The notes beneath the pieces were generated by a model that made no database searches, was not told where the DNA came from, and saw only the letters and a list, made by a program, of their open reading frames with translations. From positions 1 through 64,000 of the forward strand of contig NZ_CAJULN010000007.1 in NCBI RefSeq assembly GCF_910586915.1: a stretch of DNA of 64,000 bases, read 5' to 3'. Position numbers and translations under genes: made by a program. Each line of letters opens with the position of its first letter. Positions within the stretch are counted from its first letter, which is position 1. Positions 18,462 through 25,341 of the stretch are shown here, one piece after another. Source of the DNA: an uncultured Bacteroides sp. Lineage in GTDB: Bacteria > Bacteroidota > Bacteroidia > Bacteroidales > Bacteroidaceae.

Positions 18462-18586
18462 GATACGTTCGTTTCCATACGGAGAAACGCCGGTTCCCAT
18501 TGCAGGAAACGGCCGTTTCCTTCGGAAGATACGCGCGTTTCCATAGCAAGATACTGTCGTTTCCTACGTAGGAAACGACAGGAAAC
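18462..18586. repeat. Array A: 22-nt-period palindromes, core GAWAC-N4-GTTTC
   Basis: Five units of GATAC or GAAAC, four variable bases, then GTTTC (GTTCC in one) start at 18462, 18484, 18506, 18528 and 18550. A half unit follows at 18572. The spacing is exactly 22 nt each time: 14-nt core plus 8-nt spacer. The unit at 18504-18521 is an 18-bp perfect palindrome, and 18555-18580 is a 26-bp perfect palindrome centred on a spacer. The array sits in the 372-nt gap between the TPR regulator stop (18671) and the DUF2723 start (18298). Short reading frames here are by-products of the repeat. I know no named family with this architecture. Confidence 0.85.
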
Positions 18587-18600
18587 TGCAATAGATTCAT

Positions 18601-18630
18601 TGTCAGACACATATCTTTATTTGTCAGACA
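18601..18630. repeat. Direct repeat TGTCAGACA beside array A
   Basis: The 9-nt sequence TGTCAGACA occurs at 18601-18609 and again at 18622-18630, 21 nt apart, between array A and the TPR regulator stop. It could be a degenerate continuation of the ~22-nt phasing or an operator. No other content is recognised in this gap apart from the array and the -7 box. Confidence 0.5.
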
Positions 18631-18670
18631 TCGGCATGAAGAGAAATTCTTTCAGCCGGAATGGGAAGGT

Positions 18671-19756
18671 TTACAACGCCTTTACAATCTCCTCTAAGGA
18701 TTCCTTAGCGTTTGCCAACATCAGTTTCTCTGTTTTTATTCTGGAGATTCGCCGGGTTAATGTATCGGTAGTCAGTTTCATCAAGTCGGCAAAGCAGGCA
18801 GGCTGGACGCCTTCGCGCAGAAAGGCGCATACCCTTAAATCCTCTTCGGTGAGCTTGGGACTCAGCTCTTTCAGCTTGGATACCAGTCCGTAGACGTTCT
18901 CCTGAAGCCGGAGCAGTTCACTCCAATCCTTCTCGGAGAAAGAGGGCGTTTTGGCGGAGACAGCGCGCTCTTTCAACTGGCGGACTTTGGAGACTACCGG
19001 CGCATTCTCATAGATGTCCTGCTGGAGCGACCGGTATCTCTTTTCGAGGTAGCTGCACTGCAACGTTAGTTTATAGGATTCCACCTCTTTCTGCTGCATC
19101 TCCTTCCTGAAAGTATCCAGTTGTGAATGTACCGACAAATGCTTCTTCCAAAGCAGTCCGAGCAACAACGACAGCACCCCGAACAGCCCCAAAGCGGAAG
19201 CGAACAGCACGGGAGAACTGTTTTGGCTCTCCATCAGCATCAACCGGCCGGCATATGCTTTTCTTTCCATTTCCAACGCTTCGTCGTATTTGCCCTGTTG
19301 CTGATAGTAGAGGCTGCATCTTTGGCAGATTTTAGTCATCTGTCCGTAGGCTTCCGTCTGTGCGGCAAGCCTTATCGCTTCCTTGAAATGAGTTTCGGCC
19401 TCTTCTTTCCGATTCAAGCCGCTTTCCACGCAAGCCAAATAATAGTAGGCTCTCGCCTTTTGGGCTTCGTCGCCGTACTGTTCGTAATAAGAGACTGCCC
19501 GGCGGACGGGACTGTCGGAAGCATGGGGGATATGCTTGTCTTCGTCGAGCTGGGTGCACAACAGCGTGTATTCGGCAAGCTGCGCTTCGTTCATCCGGTG
19601 TTGGCGGATTGCTTCGAGGATAACGGAAGCGGTATCCGGGTCTTGCTCCATCAGCCGGGCGGCCTTATCCAATCCCTGAGTCACTCTGTTTGTTTCGGGG
19701 TGGCAAGCTGCCAAAGAAAACATAAATGCATACAATAAAATCCGTAAGTTGCTCAT
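18671..19756 (-). CDS. TPR-containing membrane regulator-like lipoprotein
   Basis: A 361-residue protein. The chosen start MSNLRILLYAFMFSLAACHPE gives a lipoprotein-type signal (LAAC). TPR-like helices occupy about 25-175 (ARAYYYLACVESGLNRKEEAETHFKEAIRLA; YYQQQGKYDEALEME). One transmembrane segment lies at about 185-205, followed by a coiled coil and a C-terminal helical domain resembling the LuxR-like DNA-binding end of other Bacteroides TPR proteins (LTEEDLRVCAFLREG, LTRRISRIKTEK). Such proteins are usually taken as periplasmic sensors joined to a cytoplasmic output; no target is known. A longer start at 19804 has no signal sequence. It follows the split ThrE genes in the same direction with no obvious promoter between. 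Confidence 0.75.
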   Translation of the reverse strand: MSNLRILLYAFMFSLAACHPETNRVTQGLDKAARLMEQDPDTASVILEAIRQHRMNEAQLAEYTLLCTQLDEDKHIPHASDSPVRRAVSYYEQYGDEAQKARAYYYLACVESGLNRKEEAETHFKEAIRLAAQTEAYGQMTKICQRCSLYYQQQGKYDEALEMERKAYAGRLMLMESQNSSPVLFASALGLFGVLSLLLGLLWKKHLSVHSQLDTFRKEMQQKEVESYKLTLQCSYLEKRYRSLQQDIYENAPVVSKVRQLKERAVSAKTPSFSEKDWSELLRLQENVYGLVSKLKELSPKLTEEDLRVCAFLREGVQPACFADLMKLTTDTLTRRISRIKTEKLMLANAKESLEEIVKAL

Positions 19757-19808
19757 ACTCTTTGTCGTTATAATATAGCAGTTTCGATAAGGCTTTGCCG
19801 GCATAGGG

Positions 19809-20297
19809 CTACGAGTGCCTTGTCAGCGAAAAGGCACGGCGCGGAAACAGGAACATAGGAAAGGAGGCTCCCACCGCCAACATGAATATCACCGTACCGG
19901 CTACTAAGCTGTTGAAGAAAAACATTCTCATAAATGCGTCGAGCTGTTCGGGCTGTTCCATGTGCTGCAAACACATAATGAGCGAAAACACCATGTTGTA
20001 GGCATACTTGCCCGGAACCATCGGAAGCAGAGCCGGAATGTAGAGTACCGTCATCGGGCAGTGTACGCGCTTGCCCAGCCACAGGCTGCCGAAACCTATC
20101 AGCAAGGCGGCAAACAAGGAGGCGGTGGCAATGTCTACCCCCGCATACGTCATCAGGCAAAAACGGCAGGCGTGTCCCAAAGCCGCCAACAGGGCTATCA
20201 CTTTGAAGGCACGCAAGGGAGGGTTGGAAATAGCACCGAACCCAATACCTGCTACCGCAGCAAAAAATCCGTCTGTAAGAATATCAAGTGCTATCAT
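19809..20297 (-). CDS. Threonine/serine exporter subunit, ThrE_2 (DUF3815) half
   Basis: A 162-residue membrane protein with four or five hydrophobic helices, starting MIALDILTDGFFAAVAGIGFGAISNPP. ThrE-family exporters are split in many bacteria into a large DUF1212 subunit and this small DUF3815 subunit. Its typical LYIPALLPMVPGKYAYNMVFSL segment is present. Proposed role is export of threonine, serine or small related metabolites. It begins 1 nt after the large subunit stop, so the two are co-expressed. Confidence 0.85.
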   Translation of the reverse strand: MIALDILTDGFFAAVAGIGFGAISNPPLRAFKVIALLAALGHACRFCLMTYAGVDIATASLFAALLIGFGSLWLGKRVHCPMTVLYIPALLPMVPGKYAYNMVFSLIMCLQHMEQPEQLDAFMRMFFFNSLVAGTVIFMLAVGASFPMFLFPRRAFSLTRHS

Positions 20298-20298
20298 A

Positions 20299-21066
20299 TC
20301 ACATTAAACTGTCTTTTACCATCAATAAAGTGAGGGAAAGCCCAATGGCTATGCTGATTATCAGCAGAAAGGCTTCCGTCAAGCGGGCAAAACCGGTGAG
20401 TATGTATCCCTCGACCACATCAATCACACCGTTAATCAGAGGTACGCCGGGAACGAGATAGAGTACGCTGGTTGCCATCGCAATCTCGGATGTCGTATCA
20501 AACATCAGTGCCGCCGAAGCACACAGCGAAGCGACAAAGGCGCATACGATGAACGTGATGTAATGGTTGATTTTCTTTTTCTGCATCTGCTGCTTGAGGT
20601 AAAAGCCCGCCACGGTGGCAAGGAAGACAATTCCCATAGAGGCAGGGTCGCCGCCGAACAGTTTGCAGAAGGAAGCATTGGCAAGCCCCACTAACAGGAG
20701 CACTAACAGGGGATGTATCACCGGAGCGGAGACAATTTTCCGGTATCTTTCCGTCAGTTCTTCCAACGGGAGATGACGGTCGGCCGCTTCCCAGCTCAAT
20801 ACGCTCAGTTCCGCGTTATGCTCGAAACTGATAGGGTGCGCAGGAATGTCCACCACCTCATTGCACGACTCGGACGTCTCTTTGTCTGTTATCGTAAGAA
20901 CGATGTTTTTATGGAATACGCCCAACCGGACGTCTACGCCGAAAGCCTCTCCGATACGTTTGGAATTGCGTACGACCCGCGAGGTGTGCACCCCTGCCCC
21001 CATCAGGTGGGCCGCATATTCCGCAATGAATCTACTTGTGGGTAATAAAGATTCGCCTGTATTCAT
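20299..21066 (-). CDS. Threonine/serine exporter subunit, ThrE (DUF1212) half
   Basis: A 255-residue protein starting MNTGESLLPTSRFIAEYAAHLMGAG. The N-terminal ~110 residues form the hydrolase-like cytoplasmic domain characteristic of ThrE (HTSRVVRNSKRIGEAFGVDV). Four or five membrane helices follow (HPLLVLLLVGLANASFCKLF; YITFIVCAFVASLCASAALM; VLYLVPGVPLINGVIDVVEG). The family exports threonine and serine. A longer start at 21123 would run through the promoter, so the ATG at 21066 is used. It is the first gene of the pair, with a strong Bacteroides promoter just upstream. Confidence 0.87.
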   Translation of the reverse strand: MNTGESLLPTSRFIAEYAAHLMGAGVHTSRVVRNSKRIGEAFGVDVRLGVFHKNIVLTITDKETSESCNEVVDIPAHPISFEHNAELSVLSWEAADRHLPLEELTERYRKIVSAPVIHPLLVLLLVGLANASFCKLFGGDPASMGIVFLATVAGFYLKQQMQKKKINHYITFIVCAFVASLCASAALMFDTTSEIAMATSVLYLVPGVPLINGVIDVVEGYILTGFARLTEAFLLIISIAIGLSLTLLMVKDSLM

Positions 21067-21093
21067 GAGTGTGATGTTTTTTTGAATCAGACG

Positions 21094-21123
21094 CAAAAGT
21101 ACAAAAAAGGGGCGTAGCGGCAA
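21094..21123 (-). promoter_or_regulatory. Promoter of the split ThrE operon
   Basis: On the minus strand TTG lies 19 nt before TACTTTTG, an exact match to the Bacteroides -33/-7 pattern. The start would fall about 20 nt upstream of the ThrE ATG. The -33 element abuts the stop codon of the small anti-sigma-like gene. Confidence 0.7.
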
Positions 21124-21375
21124 CTACAAAATATCCGAAAAATCTTTTATACTGCTAATAATCCTATCTTTCAGTTGCCTGCTCTCCCCTTCCGACAGAC
21201 TGCATACGACATCTGCCGGTGCCTGTAATACCGCTTTGGCTTCTTCAGCATCCGCTATCTCTTCCGGATGCTCGCTGAAATAAGTTTCCCAATAGGAAAC
21301 CGATTGGGGAGCCGCCCCCAATACGTAGTTGATAAAATCGTCATCCGTCAAAAAATCATTTACCTTCGAGCACAT
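21124..21375 (-). CDS. Small protein resembling a lone FecR anti-sigma N-terminal domain
   Basis: An 83-residue acidic protein starting MCSKVNDFLTDDDFINYVLG. The segment DDFINYVLGAAPQSVSYWETYFSEHPEEIADAEEAKAVL resembles the cytoplasmic N-terminal domain of Bacteroides FecR-type anti-sigma factors (two helices around a W-E-x-F/Y core). The usual transmembrane helix and periplasmic FecR domain are absent. There is no room for them, because the ThrE promoter begins right at the stop codon. It lies 84 nt after an ECF sigma factor gene and is probably its cytoplasmic partner. This is an inference from similarity and position. Confidence 0.7.
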   Translation of the reverse strand: MCSKVNDFLTDDDFINYVLGAAPQSVSYWETYFSEHPEEIADAEEAKAVLQAPADVVCSLSEGESRQLKDRIISSIKDFSDIL

Positions 21376-21459
21376 ATCGCATCCTTTTTAAGCGTTTACA
21401 TAAATAGGACGGCGTTGTCCTGCATATGTACTCAATGAAATATCCTTTTTTTCCTGAAA

Positions 21460-22011
21460 TCAACAGGCAAGCGTACGCAGTTTGGAAAGTCCGCGATGCA
21501 TCAGGTTGCGCACCGACTGGTAGTTCATATGCATAATCTCGCAAATGTCTTCGTATTTCTTCTCTTCTATATAATATAAGGTAAGCGCTTCGCGCTGACG
21601 GGGCGACAGTTGTCCCAACAGACGCTTCAGCAGCGAGCACTCGTTGCTGCGTTGTTCTCTTTCCACATAGTCGTCTTCCACATCGGTGGGAGCTGCTATG
21701 TTCACCTCTTCAATGTCTGTGTCCGACATATACATACGCTTGCGGAGTTCGTCGCAGAGTTTGTTCTTCAACGAGATGAACAGGTATGATTTCAAGTTTT
21801 CAATGGCGCCCAACTCCGCTCTTTTGGTATAGAGTTTCACAAAGACATCGTGGATACAGTCTTGAAGCAGCTCTTTGTCGATGGTAAGCCTTAGCCCGTA
21901 GTTGAAGAGGATGTGGATATGTGCATCGTACAACTGGGAAAAAGCTGCCATATTCCCTGCCTGAAAAGAGGCGAATAAATGTTCGGTCGAATTATTAGTT
22001 TGTTCCATCAT
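21460..22011 (-). CDS. ECF-type RNA polymerase sigma-70 factor
   Basis: A 183-residue sigma factor starting MMEQTNNSTEHLFASFQAGN. Region 2 includes FSQLYDAHIHILFNYG and LLQDCIHDVFVKLYTKR. Region 4 includes LSPRQREALTLYYIEEKKYEDICEIM and MNYQSVRNLMHRGLSKLR, the helix-turn-helix that reads -35/-33 elements. Length is normal for Bacteroides ECF factors. A longer start at 22107 would overlap the promoter box. It is followed by the small anti-sigma-like gene and not by a FecR-SusC pair, so it is not a standard nutrient-uptake sigma cassette. Confidence 0.92.
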   Translation of the reverse strand: MMEQTNNSTEHLFASFQAGNMAAFSQLYDAHIHILFNYGLRLTIDKELLQDCIHDVFVKLYTKRAELGAIENLKSYLFISLKNKLCDELRKRMYMSDTDIEEVNIAAPTDVEDDYVEREQRSNECSLLKRLLGQLSPRQREALTLYYIEEKKYEDICEIMHMNYQSVRNLMHRGLSKLRTLAC

Positions 22012-22038
22012 AGCATTCTTCGATTGATTTTGACGCTG

Positions 22039-22046
22039 CAAAACTA
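22039..22046 (-). promoter_or_regulatory. -7 box of the ECF sigma gene
   Basis: TAGTTTTG on the minus strand matches TAnnTTTG, 27 nt before the start codon. A TTG upstream is too close to be a normal -33 element. Confidence 0.5.
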
Positions 22047-22147
22047 AGCACTGCCGACCGCAACCCCGGGTAAAATCTGATTTGTGGATTGAAAAAACAA
22101 ATATCATGTTTTATAACACGCTTTTATTAGAAATTACCGATAAAAAA

Positions 22148-22180
22148 AGAATCCCGCTAACCGGTCGTCAGCGGGATTCT
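22148..22180 (-). terminator. Terminator closing the HTCS/DUF6298 transcript
   Basis: An 11-bp perfect stem (AGAATCCCGCT with AGCGGGATTCT) is followed on the minus strand by seven T residues. It lies 5 nt past the stop of the beta-helix/DUF6298 gene and marks the left end of the polysaccharide locus. Confidence 0.88.
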
Positions 22181-22185
22181 CTTTG

Positions 22186-25100
22186 CTATAATTTGTGGAA
22201 CCAATAAATACCTTCTTTCTTGTCGGGTACTTTCAATTCGTACAATCCGTTTATTCTCAAAGATTTATTTATCGTTTCTATCTCTCCGCTATGCGGGTGG
22301 ATATACTTCAGCACGTATTTTCCGGAGGGGAGCTGAAGGGGAATATCTGTTCCCGACTTGGAATAAATGATACTTCCGATACCAGATTTTACCAGTTTCC
22401 TATACTTGTCGGTATCGGTTTCTTCCACTTCCATCGCCGCAGCATCCTTCAAGAAGGCGTTGTCCGTGCAGGGAATGGCGGGACACGAACCGCCTGCCAT
22501 GAATACCGCCCACCCCATTGCCGGATAATTCTGTGCGTAGTATGTTACTGCTTTCCGGGGATATTTCCGACGGTATTCGCTCACTGCCTTGTATGCTTCG
22601 TCGAAGGTCACTTTCCCTACTTTCATCTTGCGCATATGCTGACGGGGCGCCATATTCTTTCCGCCTTCCGGCGCAAAGATTCCGTCTGTCTTGTAATGCC
22701 AGTAACGGATATCGATGATGTCTACCACGGCGGCACGTCCGGAATCGGCAAGGATAGCATCTTGCACGTCTTTGGTCGCGCTTAGCGCAACTTTGGCTTT
22801 CTTTCCTGTTTCCGCTTCCCATTCGGCTATCACGTCCAGCCAGAATTGTACAAAATGCAACGGGCCTGTAAACTCAGCACTGGTCAGTTGGATGACATTC
22901 GGACAATCGGCAAAGTTATCCAGACATTGACGGATGTATTGCCTGTGCAGCTCGCGGCGTACCGGATGGGTCGTGTCGTAGAACATATCGGCTACAAAGA
23001 TTCGTTTGTCGCCGGCAAACGGGACAGGTTCCGGAAATCCGGTTCCGTTGATATTGTTGCTGCTTCTCCACGGACTGTCTACCCAATGTGCTCCGGCTTC
23101 TATGATGTTGTGCTGGAAATAGTTTTCGTGGAATAAAAGCAATCCGTCCTTGCTCCCTTTTTCTGCAAACTCCTTCAAGCGCGACCAATACCAGGCGTTG
23201 GGACGGCAAAGGTCGTATTTACTTAATCCTTCCCAGGCTCTCCCCTCGCCGCTTCGCCCGAAGGGTTGTTCGTAGAAAGGCGCCCATACGTCTCCGTCAC
23301 GGCGGCGGATACGCTCGTGGTCGTCGCGACGGCGGTCGTACCATAATCCGTAGTTTTGGTCGAACACCAAGATGTGTTTCCGTTTCATAAAGTCGACCAC
23401 AGAGTCTATGCGGTCGGTCAGTCCCGTTCCTTCACGTCCCGGAACAAAACGGGTGATGGCGGGGCTTGCCTTCTCCAAGAAGTTGGTCTTGAGTTTTCCG
23501 TTCCACCAGGGAGTGGTATGGCTTCCGCCTACCAACAAAGCGCCGCCCATTTGGATACGTCCGTCGACAATCGCCACTTCCGCCTGTGCGGGCTGCTTGT
23601 CCGAAGTACTCTTTTTCTCTTTGATGGCTTCCACCGGTTTCACCGACGGGGAAACGGAGGAAACGAACTTGTTTTCGTCAATCCAGCGTTCCAAAGTAAG
23701 GCGGGGGATGTAGGCCTCTTTCGCCAACTGCATGGCTACTTCTACGGTAGGACTGCTGGTGGCGCTTGTGTTTCTGGGAAGGATGCGGGCGCGGGCACTG
23801 CAATCTTTCTGCAACCGCTCTGTCAATTGGGCGTAAAAGATGCTGCGCGGTTGTACATGATTGTTGGATTGTGCCCATTCTCCATCGCCCGAGAACTGCG
23901 CCCAGCAACCATATGCACGGTTTTTCGCATCTTGGGCAGGAGTATAACATTCGATTTCGGCGGCAGTGCACTGCCAAAACAGGCTATTTGCCGTGTTCCA
24001 GCCTGCCCCGTTCTTGTCTTGTCCCAGGTTCTTGAAAGCGAGGTTGTGTCCGTCTATGTTGCAAACATCGAACAACAAGCCGCAAGCCCAGGCTTCAATA
24101 GAGCCGCTGAATCCGAAAGATTCGTAGGAGTCGCATTGTACAAAAGCGTTGGGACCGGCGGCACAATAACCGGCGGAGAAGTCGTGAATCCCCTGTTCCG
24201 AATAGCAACGCTGGAATAACACTTGCTGTCCCAGTGTGTGGAAGGTGCAACGGCGCATCCCGCCCAGTTCGGAAACAGGCTGCCGGGAGATACAATCTTC
24301 GACGGTTATTTTTGAGCCTGTACGCTGCACGATAACGGCACTTCCCGCAAAATGCCGGAAGTTGACCTGCCTTACCCAACAGTTTTCCGCATTCCCGATG
24401 GAGACGCCTGTCCAGCAATGGTCTTCGTCTTTGGGATAACGTTTATCATAATCGGAAACCAGTGTCATGTTTTCTACCCCGCACTGGCGGATGCGTCCGT
24501 TCCATTGATAGGGGCTGATTGTCGAAGTACCGTACCGGCTGTCTAAGGCTACGGTCAAGGGAGCGTCCAATGTGATTTGATTACCGTTCACTCCGGTGAT
24601 AGTCCGGTCCCAAGTCACGTCCATATCTCCTTCTTTCCATCCTAAGGCGCTGATTCCGCCGCCGAAGATGTCGCAACCCAAAGCAGCAATCCACGTTTTT
24701 GTGGAGGGACGGGTTATCAGCACACGGTCGCCTCTCTTCAACGGGGTTCCCAAAGCAATCTCCAATGTCCTCTCATTTACAGGAACGTAGCCGGAGCGTA
24801 TTTGCAAGGTATCCGAAGTCGTCAAGTCGTCCGTTCCTTCCATATAGATAAGCGAACCTCTGTCTGTTCCTCTCTTCAACAACACTGTTTTCTCTTTATC
24901 CACTCCTCGCAATACGACTCCCGATGCTGCGATACGGATGCTTCCGGAGAGGGAAAACTCTCCTTTATCCAGGATTACGGCTCCACGAAAACCGGAAGCG
25001 TCGGGGGGAAGTGAAGAAACATAGTCGACGGCTCGCTGGATACGCGCCGTATTGTCTCCCGCCTTCCAGGAGACGAACACTTTATTGCCGACGGAAGGGA

Positions 25101-25281
25101 TGTCCTGCTCGGACGACTGATAACCGCAAGTAGAGAAATCAAGTATCCGGTTTCCGCGTTCGTCGGGCAAATAAGCAATACGGTCATTCTTTACCTGCAA
25201 AGCAAAGGTTTGCGCATGACTCTGCACAAACCCGATACTCAATAATCCTAAAAGGATTGTTCTTAGTTGTATCCTATTCAT
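22186..25281 (-). CDS. Exported beta-helix protein with C-terminal DUF6298-like putative glycosidase domain
   Basis: A 1,031-residue exported protein (signal MNRIQLRTILLGLLSIGFVQSHAQ). Residues about 30-450 look like a right-handed beta-helix of the pectate-lyase-superfamily kind (NTARIQRAVDYVSSLP, GAVILDKGEFSLSGSIRI, then repeated V-x-x-V/F-x-x-C turns). A lysine/serine-rich linker lies near 560. Residues about 575-1031 look like an (alpha/beta)8-type domain. Two glutamates at strand ends are candidate catalytic residues: LLFHENYFQ (about 720) and LTSAEFTGP (about 803). I assign the second half to DUF6298 by memory; its activity is unknown to me. It is 60 nt downstream of the HTCS gene and ends in a strong terminator. 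A role in RG-II or other pectin cleavage is inferred from location. Confidence 0.75.
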   Translation of the reverse strand: MNRIQLRTILLGLLSIGFVQSHAQTFALQVKNDRIAYLPDERGNRILDFSTCGYQSSEQDIPSVGNKVFVSWKAGDNTARIQRAVDYVSSLPPDASGFRGAVILDKGEFSLSGSIRIAASGVVLRGVDKEKTVLLKRGTDRGSLIYMEGTDDLTTSDTLQIRSGYVPVNERTLEIALGTPLKRGDRVLITRPSTKTWIAALGCDIFGGGISALGWKEGDMDVTWDRTITGVNGNQITLDAPLTVALDSRYGTSTISPYQWNGRIRQCGVENMTLVSDYDKRYPKDEDHCWTGVSIGNAENCWVRQVNFRHFAGSAVIVQRTGSKITVEDCISRQPVSELGGMRRCTFHTLGQQVLFQRCYSEQGIHDFSAGYCAAGPNAFVQCDSYESFGFSGSIEAWACGLLFDVCNIDGHNLAFKNLGQDKNGAGWNTANSLFWQCTAAEIECYTPAQDAKNRAYGCWAQFSGDGEWAQSNNHVQPRSIFYAQLTERLQKDCSARARILPRNTSATSSPTVEVAMQLAKEAYIPRLTLERWIDENKFVSSVSPSVKPVEAIKEKKSTSDKQPAQAEVAIVDGRIQMGGALLVGGSHTTPWWNGKLKTNFLEKASPAITRFVPGREGTGLTDRIDSVVDFMKRKHILVFDQNYGLWYDRRRDDHERIRRRDGDVWAPFYEQPFGRSGEGRAWEGLSKYDLCRPNAWYWSRLKEFAEKGSKDGLLLFHENYFQHNIIEAGAHWVDSPWRSSNNINGTGFPEPVPFAGDKRIFVADMFYDTTHPVRRELHRQYIRQCLDNFADCPNVIQLTSAEFTGPLHFVQFWLDVIAEWEAETGKKAKVALSATKDVQDAILADSGRAAVVDIIDIRYWHYKTDGIFAPEGGKNMAPRQHMRKMKVGKVTFDEAYKAVSEYRRKYPRKAVTYYAQNYPAMGWAVFMAGGSCPAIPCTDNAFLKDAAAMEVEETDTDKYRKLVKSGIGSIIYSKSGTDIPLQLPSGKYVLKYIHPHSGEIETINKSLRINGLYELKVPDKKEGIYWFHKL

Positions 25282-25341
25282 TCTTTCAAAATCTTAATCA
25301 GGTTTTCTAAAAAGACGATTAAGAAAGTATTTTGTAATCGG

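Noticed and set aside
18314..18610. Short frames on both strands through array A
   Set aside because: Apparent peptide repeats (RYVRF/RYARF; FLRRKR/FLRMET) are artefacts of the palindromic 22-nt repeat.
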